Shown piece by piece: positions 31,651 through 42,600 of a DNA stretch of 64,000 nucleotides. Source of the stretch: Megaustenia siamemsis (taxonomy: Eukaryota > Mollusca > Gastropoda > Stylommatophora > Ariophantidae). The notes under the pieces are model-generated. The model saw only the letters and a list, made by a program, of their open reading frames with translations. It did no database searches and was not told where the DNA came from. The DNA lies in contig JAVIAB010000124.1 in NCBI GenBank assembly GCA_032433765.1, positions 91,034,411 through 91,098,410 of the forward strand. Reading direction: 5' to 3'. Both the position numbers and the translations under genes were made by a program. Numbering within the stretch: the stretch's first letter is position 1; each line of letters begins with the position of its first letter.

Positions 31651-32585
31651 ACTATGGGGTGACAGCTGCAATATTTTTGTGATAGCTTTGATAATTTGTG
31701 ACAGCTGGGATATTTTTTTACTGCTGGGATATTTTGTTATAGCTGGGAGATTTTGTTATAACTGGGACATTTTGTAACATCTGGAATATTTTATTGCAGT
31801 TGGCATATTTTGTGACAACTGTGATATTTTTTGACAGCTGAGATATTTTGTTATAGCTGGGAGATTTTGTTATATAACTGGGACATTTTGTAACATATGG
31901 AATATTTTATTGCAGTTGGGATATTTTGTGACAACTGTGATATTTTTTGACAGCTGGGAGATTTTGTTATAACTGGGACATTTTGTAACATCTGGAATAT
32001 TTTATTGCAGTTGGCATATTTTGTGACAACTGTGATATTTTTTGATAGCTGAAATATTTTGTTATAGCTGCGATAGTTTGAGACAACAGCGGTGGTTTCT
32101 TTCTCCTGGGATTGTTTTTTTGCATCTTAGAAATTTTTATGTATCAGGAATATTTAATGACAATGGGGATTTTTGGTGACATATGGTATATCTTGTGACT
32201 ACTGTGATTTTATGACAGTTGGGATATTTTGTTGCAGCTGGGATATCTTGTTGCAGCTGTGATATCTTATGACAGATGGGATATTTTCAGACAAATGAGA
32301 TATTTTGTGCAGTTGGGATATTTTGTGATAGCTATAATATTTTGTTACAGCTGTGCCATTTTGTGACAATTGATATATTTTGTGACAGCTGGGATGTTTT
32401 GTTACAACTGGAATAATTTGTGACTGCTGAGATATTTTTTCTGACAGCTTTGAAATTTTGTTACAGCTGTGACATTTTGTGACAATAAAATAAAATATAT
32501 TTTGTGACAATAAATATATTTGGTGACAGCTGGGGTCTTTTATTACAAGTGAAATATTTTGTTACTGCTGAGATATTTTTGTGAC
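31651..32585. repeat. 19-20-bp satellite array, right part
   Basis: About 45 more units of the same array. It ends exactly at the (ATG)n tail of a minus-strand LINE-A (32586). Confidence 0.9.
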
Positions 32586-34192
32586 ATCATCATCATCATC
32601 ATTGAGTGTCGTCTCCGCATCGAAGGTTGGCTACCATGGAGCGCCATTCCACTCTATCTCTTGCTTTGATGGTGCAGATTGCCATAGGCTGACTTGTCCA
32701 TCTTTTGATGTTACTCGTCCATGTTAGTCTTGGTCTGCCTCTGCCTCTTTTACCTTGTATTTTCCCTTCTAACATTACTTGTATTAGACTGTTGTGTCTT
32801 TTAACATGACCAAAAAATTTCATTTGTCTTGCTCTAATTGTGTTTCGTAGTTCTTTTTTCATTTTTAGTTGTTTTAAAACTTCCTCGTTTGTTTTCTTTT
32901 CTTTCCATCCAATTCTACCTATTCTTCTATAAATCCACATTTCAAAGGCTTCAATTTTCTGTTCTGTTTTCTGGTCTAATGTCCATGTTTCTGCACCATA
33001 CAGGAATATTGAGAAGATGTAACATTTTGCTATTCTTAGTTGTTAGCCATGGTGTTATTTGTTTTGATGTTAGTATATTTTTCATGGCATTAAAATTACT
33101 TTTTGTCAAACCTATTCTTTTATTTATTTCAGTTTTACATTTTCCATCACTGGTTATAATATGCCCAGGTAATTGTAGCTCTGGACTTTCTCTAGAAGTA
33201 TTCCTTCAACTTTGATATTTAATTGTAGGTCTTGAGAATTTTCTTTGTTTATGATCATAGTTTTAGTCTTTTTGACATTCATATCTAGTCCTTATTTTTT
33301 GCTTGTCATGTTTATTACATTAAGTAATTGTTGTTGATCTTTAGGATTTTCTGCTTGTAGTACAGTATCATCAGCATATCTTAGGTTATTGATTATCTTC
33401 CCATTAATGTTAAGGCCTGGCATCTTATTGATGTTTTTAAAGAGTTGCTCAGTGTATAAATTGAACAAGCTTGGTGATAGGATACATAGAGTTCTCCTTG
33501 TTATATTTTATTATTGCTGATTGCTCCCAGTACAAATTACTTATCAGTCTTTTTTCTGTGTCATCCAGATTTATATCTTTTAGGCAGTCTATAAGTTGAT
33601 CATGGTGTATTCTATCAAATGCTTTGGTGTAGTCTATGAAGCAGGCATATATTGGTTTGTTTACTTCTATGTACTTTTCGATCAATGTCCTCATGCTGAA
33701 TATGGCTTCTTTTGTCCAACTATTTTTCCTGAATCCGAATTGCTGCTCATCTAATTCATTATTAATTTTATTCTGAATCCTTCCTTGTATAACTTTTAGT
33801 AAAATTTTGGTTAATGGCTCATTAGGCTTATTGTTCTAAAATTGCTGCATTCAACTGCACCATTCTTTTTAGGCAATGCTATAACAGTTGATGTTTTTAG
33901 TTCATTTGGTATGTATCTTATACGGTATATGTCATTGCATATGTCTGTGATCACTTCAATGCCAAAATCTTCTAGTGCCTGTATCATTTCTATCTTTATA
34001 TTGTCAGGTCTTACTGCTTTTCCCTTTTTCATTGTTTTTATAGCATTTTCTACTTCAGATTTCAGGATTTTATAGCTGGATGTACATTTTTTATAAATGG
34101 TTTTTTGTCCCTTTTGTCATGAAATAATTCTTTTATATATTCCTGCCATCTTTCGATTATATCTTTGTTGTCTGTTAGCATTCTTCCCTCTT
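32586..34192 (-). mobile_element. LINE-A, 1.6-kb copy
   Basis: Begins (3' side) with tcatcatcatcatcattgag and includes the C-terminus (EAFEMWIYRR...GKRGRGRPRLTWTSN), the YLGHIIT region, the RYADDTVL region, FIDYTKAFDRIHHDQLI and FRTISLMSH. Frameshifts break it. The 5' truncation is at gggaagaatgctaacagaca, followed directly by another LINE-A piece. Confidence 0.9.
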
Positions 34193-34194
34193 AT

Positions 34195-34966
34195 AGTGTT
34201 ATTTGTTTTAGTGTTAGTATATTGTACATGGCATTAAAATTACTTTTTGCTATTTCCCTTCTTTTGTTCATTTGAATTGTACATTTTCCATCACTGGTAT
34301 GTCCAATTTAGTTGTGGCTCTGAACTGTCTCCAGATCTATTCCTTTAACATTGATATCCACTTATAAGTTTTTAGTATTATCTTTGTTTATGATCATAGT
34401 TTTAGTCTTTTGCTATACATGTCGAATCCATATATTTTGCTTGTCATGTTTATTTAATTAAGTAATTGTAGATCTTTACGATTTTATGCTAGTAATATAA
34501 TATCATCGGGATGGGGGCCTCGGTAGCCTAGTTGGGAAAACCACTCAACTGGACTACCGACGTTCGGACAACCCGTGTTCGATTCCCGCTGGGAGCAGTG
34601 TGAATTGTACTCGTGGTTTGAATAAAAAAAAATACCCCCACGGTCGACCCAGCCGTTGGCAGAAATGGGTACCAGGGTATTACCCTGGGAAGGTGAGGAA
34701 TGTTACCTCGCATCTGAGTTTAGATGCTTGAGGCGACACTATACAGAAATATCCGAACATTTCTGGATAGGCGGCCGAGCACATATGGGTGGAAACTCGC
34801 GTGCTAAGACGCCGGTTCAAGTCTCGTACTTTACCTACCTTTATCATCGGGATATCTTAGGTTATTTATTATCTTTCCATTAAAGTTTGGGCCTGGCATC
34901 TCTGTGATGGCTTTTAAAGATTTGCTCAGTGTATAGATTGAACAAGCTTGGTGATAGGATGCGTCC
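34195..34966 (-). mobile_element. LINE-A internal fragment carrying a SINE
   Basis: Same orientation as its neighbour. It covers only the middle of the element (from the MKNILT region to the GDRMHPC region) and lacks the 3' end. A SINE interrupts it at 34513-34841. Confidence 0.8.
34513..34841 (+). mobile_element. tRNA-derived SINE-1, possibly dimeric
   Basis: 329 bp with 12-bp target duplications tatcatcgggat (34501-34512 and 34842-34853). The head has a Pol III A box (ggtagcctagttgg) and B box (gttcgattccc). The 3' part has a second tRNA-like stretch (gcggccgagcacatatggg, then gccggttcaagtctc). An A-rich linker lies near 34622-34632. Confidence 0.85.
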
Positions 34967-35604
34967 ATAAGAATATCTATTACACAGTGTAATAGACATA
35001 AGAAAAGGCAGAATGCTGAAAAGAGAAAGATCATGTATGGCGCAGGCTGAGAGCATTGTTCAATAGAAATGTCCATCTGAGGACATTAAATCTCGGCCAG
35101 CATACTGTACTACGTTCTTTTCAAAGCACTATTCCCTTTGATGTAACTGTAATAAATATAATTTATTTAGTAAGATGATGTTTATTAGACAGCTCTCTTC
35201 AATGTTTAGGTATTTTAATATGCATTCATTTCTCTTCATCAGCATTGTCATCAGTGTATCCGAGATATGGTACTACGTCGCCATTTATTATATCAGGTAC
35301 TTCTTGTTTCAGACAAGCCCCATAATGGTTTTAACACAAATGTTGATCAGAAATTCTGAGAAAATGTATACCACGCTTCACTTTCTTCAAACCAAACTGA
35401 TATTTCACCTTCACCGTGATAACTGATTGTTTGTGATATAGTTATTAGAAATGATGTGTTTTGGTAATCCCACATTTTATTTTTAAAGTCCATTCCATAT
35501 AAATAGTTGTAAATATTAGTGTTCCAATATAAAAAAGATGTACTTGGTAGTGTTCAATATAAATAGTTGTAGGAATATAAATAGTAGGAATATAAATAGC
35601 AGAC
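34967..35604. other. no gene; short repeats
   Basis: Holds a hairpin (tctattacac / gtgtaataga near 34975-35000), a 29-bp match to 576-604 (gaatgctgaaaagagaaaga) and, at 35505-35600, diverged units of the 30-bp minisatellite found at 36386. Confidence 0.55.
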
Positions 35605-35760
35605 GTGTCCTTCTTTTGATGTTACTCGTCCATGTTAGTTTTGCCCTGTTTTTATCTCTTTTCCATTGTATTTTCCTTTCCAAGATTGTTTTTAGTAGGC
35701 TGCATCTTTTAATTAACATGCCCACAAATCTAATATGTCTTATTTGAATTACAAGATGGA
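35605..35760 (-). mobile_element. LINE-A fragment
   Basis: Diverged 3' region (tccttcttttgatgttactc, attttcctttccaagatt), between minisatellite units and repeat X. Confidence 0.7.
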
Positions 35761-36385
35761 CCGATCATGTCAACGTTCACTGTTAAATTGTTTGCCGGAA
35801 AGATGGTTAATTCTATCTTTCCAATGCAGATAAGTGTATAGATAGGAAGTTCCACTGTTGGCATCTTCGCCGGTTAAGTGTATTACGTGCATATGATCTG
35901 AAATCCTCTACATTATGCGCAATAATGTGTTCGATATAGATTGCAGTATGCGTCATCATTGGAATACCGGTCAATATTCGGATAGGCGGCATAAACTTGT
36001 ATAGGCTGTGTCTGAAAAGTGTTCCTTGTTGCAGTTTCCTCAAATTGCAAGTCCGGCTTGTTGCTGGAGCTACTGCGTTAAGTGCTCTGTGCACACCGTG
36101 ATCTGTATTTCATAAGGACTGTGTTTTTATTTTCCGATTGCTTACTATGAATGATGATATCGTATGACAAGGAACAGTTGGCTGTGTTTACTTTCTATGC
36201 GGTTTCGTCTTATGTCTTTTGGCGTGTGCTGAAGCTGCTATGATGGTGTCTACAGCTTCCTTTCTTTGTTTTGGGAGATGAGATAGTAATTCTGATGATT
36301 CCACTGGCACGGGCGGTTGAGCAATTATGGATTTTAATTCGTTGGCAGTGATACCAGTGCTTTCTGTAACCATAATTATAACCAT
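35761..36385 (-). repeat. unknown repeat X, copy 3 (longest frames)
   Basis: Two minus frames: one with ESTGITANELKSIIAQPPVP then HLPKQRKEAVDTIIAASAHA, the next with ALNAVAPATSRTCNLRKLQQ and FRHSLYKFMPPIRIL, and IEHIIAHNVEDFRSYARNTL. Corresponding DNA occurs at 578-968 and 25704-26170. It is not a family I know. Confidence 0.6.
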
Positions 36386-36895
36386 AAATAGTTGTGTATG
36401 TTAGTGTCCTAATATAAATAGTTGTACATGTTAGTGTTCCAATATAGATAGTTGTACATGTTAGTGTTCCAATATAGATAGTTGTACATGTTAGTGTTCC
36501 AATATAGATAGATGCACATGTTAGTGTTCCAATATAGATAGATGCACATGTTAGTGTTCCAATATAGATAGATGCATATGTTAGTGTTCCAATATAGATA
36601 GATGCACATGTTAGTGTTCCAATATAGACAGTTGTACATGTTAGTGTTCCAATATAGATAGATGCATATGTTAGTGTTCCAATATAGATAGTTGTACATG
36701 TTGGTGTTCCAATATAGATAGTTGTACATGTTGGTGTTCCAATATAGATAGTTGTACATGTTAGTGTTCCAATATAGATAGTTGTACATGTTAGTGTTAC
36801 GATATAAATTGTTGTACATGTTAGTGTTACAATATAAAGTGTTGTACATGTTAGTGTTACAATATAAATTGATGTACATGTTAGTGTGATAGAAA
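36386..36895. repeat. 30-bp minisatellite, about 17 copies
   Basis: Unit tgttagtgttccaatatagatagttgtaca; regular 30-bp spacing. On minus one frame spells an NTNMYNYLYW decapeptide repeat; I regard this as an artefact of the 30-bp period. Confidence 0.92.
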
Positions 36896-38920
36896 TATAT
36901 ATAACATGTTAACGATTGAGACATACAGGGAATACACGATAACAGTAATACAATATATGTGTAAAGGGAAGCTACAATTAGTAAAAATGTGTTACGGAAA
37001 TTGAAAACATGTTTCTAAGAAGCATGACACGAACGTCCAGGAGAAAGCTGAAATGAATAATTTAAAAAAGCAGCAACATTATTTATCGTGTCTACCTGTT
37101 GATATCTCTTAACATAGATCAAGCAGTGATATGTATATGGCTCTATGAGTGCAGAGATGATAACAAGGTAGGTTATTTTTTACGAAATATACATACACTG
37201 CACACCTACATACATACAGTGCTCTAATCTCCACTAATAATAAGCCCATTCGAACTTAATTAGCTTCTATATAAATTCTTAGCGGAACTGACATCAATCT
37301 AAAAAAATACTAAAACCTAACGAGACAGACCTCAGAAGGTCTGTTGCACGTAGTTATCGAATTTATAGTACAATTGTCGAAGCATATTATTTGATTAGAT
37401 ATGTATTGCATTTATCAAATGACAAGTCAAAATAAGTGAATTGTAGTGATTATATAGTCATGTTGCAGTTAAATGCGCAAGGTAGTTTGTCTATGGGAGA
37501 TATCAGTCGAATTGTTATTTTTTAGATACATTTATTGAAAGCTCAGCATACTTAGTATGTTCTTTACGTTATTTATCAGGAATGTGTGTACCATACTAGC
37601 TTTTACTCTGGTTAGAAAATAATTGTTCATTTATATAAGGTGCTTTTGTCTAGAGAGGATTTAAAATGTTGGTCTACGGGATTGTTTACTCTTTGTTGAA
37701 ATAAAGCATTATAAACGTATGCACAAGATCGCTTTAGATTTGCGAAACAAATAAAATTTGTTCTCAAATAAATTGTCCATGTTTACTTACCAGCAATATA
37801 TTGCGATGAATATTGGTTCAGAAAAGTGTACATTCCTCTTCTCTGCGACGGTACACGGTAAAAGCAGTAGATACACAGACGTAAAAAAAAAATAAAGAAG
37901 GAACGCATGAAAGAAAGAAATAATTAAGGGAAAAAAAAAGATTGCCAGACAAACAGTACTTAATTGCAAACTTATTTATTTACTGAAATCGAATTCTTTT
38001 TTTGCCACAGTTCCTTTTGTTACAATTTCGTCACCACACTTAAAAGATTTTATCTCGAAACACGTAGTTGTAAGTGTACTATTAATTACAGTTGGTTACT
38101 TCGATTTTAATGAGTACTTTGACAGTTTTTTTTATATCAACTATTATATTGATTAGCTCTTCCGTTTGCAGGTAAATAGTGTCAATAGTCATGAAGACTA
38201 ATTTTGTAGAATTTGTCTCAGGACCATTATCATGCTATGACCATATTCATTTGTGTTCCAAACTCGTTATGAAAACAACTAGCTATTTAATTTAAGAAAC
38301 GGCGTTCATTATTTACGCTGATGATTTGTAGTAATGCTATTATTTACGTAAGGATATTTTACAGCCCAATTTTGTCATTCTGAACAGGGGCCTCTTGTTT
38401 TAATTTTGGCTCTTCATCCCTTCAATTAGGAATATGATCTCGTTTGAGGTCATGAACCAGTGGGAGCTAGAAACGCCGAGCACTCCACGGATGACTAATA
38501 TGTCTAGTTTTGAGGCACACGGCGTGCACGTTACGCTAGAATGAAACTGAACGTTTGTTACCACTGTCATTATAAATGATAAATAGGTTTTAATGGTTGT
38601 ACTTGTAAAGTGTATATGTTCATCATTTGCCCAATATGCACTCCCAAATAATAACAATAAATGGCAGCAATTTCAACTAATGGTTGCATTTGCAGACACA
38701 GTCTCCACAAGGAGGTTGACTACAAATGAATATCATTATACTCCAATTCTTGCCTTGTTGATGCACATAGTTTCTGATTTCCCAGAATATGGCTTGCTAT
38801 TATTCATCGACTTTGTTTCCCTCTACATTAGTCTCTATAATAGCTTTCAAAGTATACTGTGTCTTTTATTATCAAACTTATTTGTCTTGTTCCAAATTTA
38901 TAAATTAATTATTTAATATA
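36896..38920. other. no recognisable gene
   Basis: AT-rich intergenic DNA downstream of GPCR gene 1. Short frames (37787-37969, 38400-38657, 38593-38916) show no family features. Confidence 0.5.
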
Positions 38921-39006
38921 AATTATTTATTTTATACACGTATTTATGGGGTGCGTACTACTATTGCTATGTTTAAAGTTAACACTCGTTTGCATAGTTA
39001 TATCAT
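38921..39006 (-). promoter_or_regulatory. probable polyadenylation region of GPCR gene 1
   Basis: On minus an AATAAA (from ttattt at about 38925-38930) lies roughly 75 bp after the stop codon. Confidence 0.4.
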
Positions 39007-39606
39007 TTATTGCTGTCGTTTCTTCCTTCTCATCAAAAAATCCAAACATTCTCTGTACTTACTGCTCATATGATAGTAAATAAAGATATTCATTGATGAG
39101 TTTATGCTCTCCATGACGTAACCAAGCCCACCAACCATTAAAGCTAAGTTTAAATATTTACCGTTGATTGACATTTCCGGTACAAAACCTGCCGCAAGCA
39201 TTATCACACTAACAGGAACAAAACAAAAAATAAATAATGTTGAAATCATGACAACCATTTTAGCTGCCTTCTGGTTTCTAATGGTAACCTTGTCACTATG
39301 CGAGCTACTAATTGTCTTTCTCCACTCTACCGAGCTTCGTTGCTTGAAGGAAAGAATTGTCGTGCAGATAACGATGAGAAAAAACGCACCAAAGGGAATG
39401 GAGAAGTGATTGATAACAAACGAAATCATTTCCACATGCTCTCGATCTGGTGTGGAGACAAGACCAACGAGAGTTTTGTTTCTGTATCGAGAAAACTTCA
39501 TTTCCAGCGCATTGACGAAGTACACTGGAGTTCCGCTCATGAAGAATATAATGGACACAGAGACGGTAATAATAGCTGATCTTTTGGGTGTTATGATGCT
39601 TTTTAT
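39007..39606 (-). CDS. GPCR gene 1, exon 3 (TM4-TM7)
   Basis: 600 bp including TAA. Acceptor atattattccag; the exon opens with IKSIITPKRSAIITVSVSII, giving an intracellular loop 2 that runs on naturally from exon 2. The same start (IKRIMTPKRS) is seen in gene 2. Confidence 0.92.
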   Translation of the reverse strand: MKSIITPKRSAIITVSVSIIFFMSGTPVYFVNALEMKFSRYRNKTLVGLVSTPDREHVEMISFVINHFSIPFGAFFLIVICTTILSFKQRSSVEWRKTISSSHSDKVTIRNQKAAKMVVMISTLFIFCFVPVSVIMLAAGFVPEMSINGKYLNLALMVGGLGYVMESINSSMNIFIYYHMSSKYRECLDFLMRRKKRQQ

Positions 39607-42600
39607 CTGGAATAATATAAATAAAATAAGAAAGTTATTACACAGATATAGTATTTAAACGGTGTGGAGTTATCTGTGTAGGGAACTAATTGGAGTTAAA
39701 ATATGGGATAATTATGTTAGCATTGCATAGGTTTCTGTACAGTAAAGTGACTAAATATTATCCAACCAAATATAGGTAAAATTGATAAGCACGTTATAAA
39801 TATGACTTCTTTCATTAACATTTACGTTTATCTTTTTTTTTCCTTATATTTTTTTTTTTTTTTCACAACTATTGCTATTTATTATTATAATATAGTGAAA
39901 ACTATCTTATACAACAAATATATGTCAATAGAAATGAGAAAGAGAGTGCGCCGGTGCTATATAGAACCAATTCTGACCTTTGGAGCGAATCATGGACGGT
40001 AGATAAACAAATGAAAAGATGATTAGAAGCCACAGAGATGGGATTTTTCAGAAGAATGTTCAAAGTTCTCTGGGCAGCTGAAAAGACCAATGAGGAAGTT
40101 ATCAAAGAGGTCAACACAAAAAGGGAGCTCCTAAAAAACATCAGAAAGAAAAAAATCAACATTTTTCTGTCACATCATGAGAAGAGGAAAGTTGGAATAC
40201 TTGGCAACAACTGGCAAAATAAAAGGAAAGAGAGATCACGGACGACAAAGAGAGAAAATACTGGATAGCTTGGTGTCATGGCATGGAAAACTGTCAACAA
40301 CAGAACTGTTACAATGCACTATAGATAGAAGATTGTGGAAGGACATGATCGCCTACGCCAACCAGTATGGCACATGATGATGATGGTACATACGATTGCA
40401 ACCACTTGTTTTATTACTTTAATTCAATTTTGTCAATATGACCTTATGTATTTCAATTTCACGAATCGTCTACTCTTACATCTCCGCTTTTCTTTTTATG
40501 CACAAAGATTACTTTTACAATTTAAAAGTAAAATACATGTTTACACATGGTTGTATTTTACCTTTTTATCACCTATAATATTGATGTTACTCAAAAGCAA
40601 TGAATACATTTGACACCTCTTTCATTGTTCCTGTCTACACTGTCTTCTATAGCAACAGACAGACCATATGTATCTTGTACTTTTATGTTTCATTCCGGAA
40701 AAAAATATCCTTGCCTCGAGTATTGGATACCCAACTCTCCGGACAATGAATAGATTTGGCACCTCTTTCATTGTTTGCGTCTTCCTAGTCAGTATATAGC
40801 ACGATCATACCAGACGCAGGAGAAGCGGTCAGAGAGGCGACCGACCACTAGGATACTACTACTATACATGAGTGAGCTCTGTAGTTGTGATAATCATACG
40901 TTAACACACGTCATTGTGACTCAGTGTCGTGACTCCAGCTTACACTACGCCATAACGCACTTACGACCACCACACTGTAACATGTCTCTTCATGTCTAGT
41001 TCATCTGGGCCTGCCAGACGTTTTTTACATGCAGGCTTACAAAGACGTTAAACAGTTGTAGATGTGTTGTGTTTTTTGTTTTACAACAGCAAAGTCCACA
41101 AAAGTGACCCTGTCGTGGAAAATGTGAAATTTGTAGAAGCAAGACAGCTGAAACCATCTCCAAAACTAGGAGTATAAATTGCCAGTTCATCCAATTAGCG
41201 TGCTATAATATAGAGAAGCATTACATATATATTATATTATTGTATATTATTGTATATTCTTATATTATATTATATTAGTGACTAACAAGCTAAGGTCGAC
41301 TCATAAAAAGATTAAACTGCAACCATGAACAGACTGTACGAATATCATGCTAAGATGGGAGATGTCAAACAGGAGATCTACACAGGAAACCAAAGAAAGC
41401 TTGTAAAACAACACAATACTGGTGTCGTTAATCGCTGCACATGGAGACATACACTAATGGCAGAGACAGTATCACTTATCCACTTGCCCGATCGCAATAT
41501 ACATGATTCCTGTCGACTCGACTAAACTAAACTAAACTAAACTATATCATCGTATAAAATAAATGCAGAACAAGTTAGATGTAAGGCTACAAATAAATAG
41601 TACGTAGAATCGCATTACACCAGTTGTCATAGCACCCCTTACAGGACATCACCTAAGAACAAGCCATTAAAGACTATGTATAAACGTGTGTCAGAGCAAA
41701 ATAGAGATATTCAGACTACGGATCAGCATCTTCATGAATGAAGGATCTATTATCCCCACTTCGTGTAGTCTTGCCAAACCACAGAGACATACAACACAAA
41801 AGGTGAGAAAAAAAGAACTTCGAGAGGTCTGCAACTCTCTTCCTCGTGACTAGAACAACAAGTAAAGTAACCCCGTCACGCCAAGTGGCGTATAGGGAAA
41901 TATGGTGTTAGTGGCCCTATATTTTACAGACCTTCAGCACATCATTTTTGGGGTAATGTGGTCAGTATTACGCCCGTGCTGCTTTACTTTCCCAGAAAAA
42001 AAATCCGGTACCCATTTAAGGCTGGGTGAACCCGGAAGCCGTCGGTTTGGATCGAACCCTACCCCTTGTCCGTGGTAGTCCAGTTCACTAACCACTGAGC
42101 TATCGCGGCTCCCTTAGAACAACAAAGTAGGAGGAAAAGATGTCTGGACTGTAACGAGAAATAAAGAGATTGACAGAGAGAGAGAGCTAAATTTGATATT
42201 TTTCTGACAAATTCATTAATTTTATTCCATGCTTTGTAATATAACATTTCGTTTGAGCGTTCGTGTGATTTGTATGGTATCCTTAACTCTTTCGGTACGG
42301 AAAGTTGTTATCAATGCAACGGTAGAGATTTCAGAGACACACATTTTCAACATTTAAAAATCTATATACATGTTTATATTTATCTAAAACATAACATATT
42401 ATGTCTCAATTTTTAGAAATTGAACAATGGGTTAGATTTCATCAATACTAAGATGATACAAAACATGTAAAAACAGGAATATTTTCACCATACAGGGATA
42501 TTTTCTCCATACCAGGATATTTTGACCATACAGGGATATTTTGACCATACAGGGATATTTTCTCCATACAGAGACAGAAACCAGAAAATGTTTTCTCTGT

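Noticed and set aside
27296..32585. CRISPR array
   Set aside because: Units are directly adjacent without unique spacers and the DNA is clearly eukaryotic; these are mini/microsatellites.
34513..34600. Functional tRNA gene
   Set aside because: A and B boxes are present, but no complete cloverleaf or acceptor pairing is evident, and target repeats show it to be a SINE; the same holds for 42040-42114 and 57582-57650.
36409..36924. 171-codon ORF of NTNMYNYLYW repeats
   Set aside because: By-product of a 30-bp minisatellite; neighbouring diverged units are not in frame.
40609..40775. Pair of LTRs around 40.6-40.8 kb
   Set aside because: The direct repeat is only about 30 bp and the two are 144 bp apart; no retroelement lies between them.
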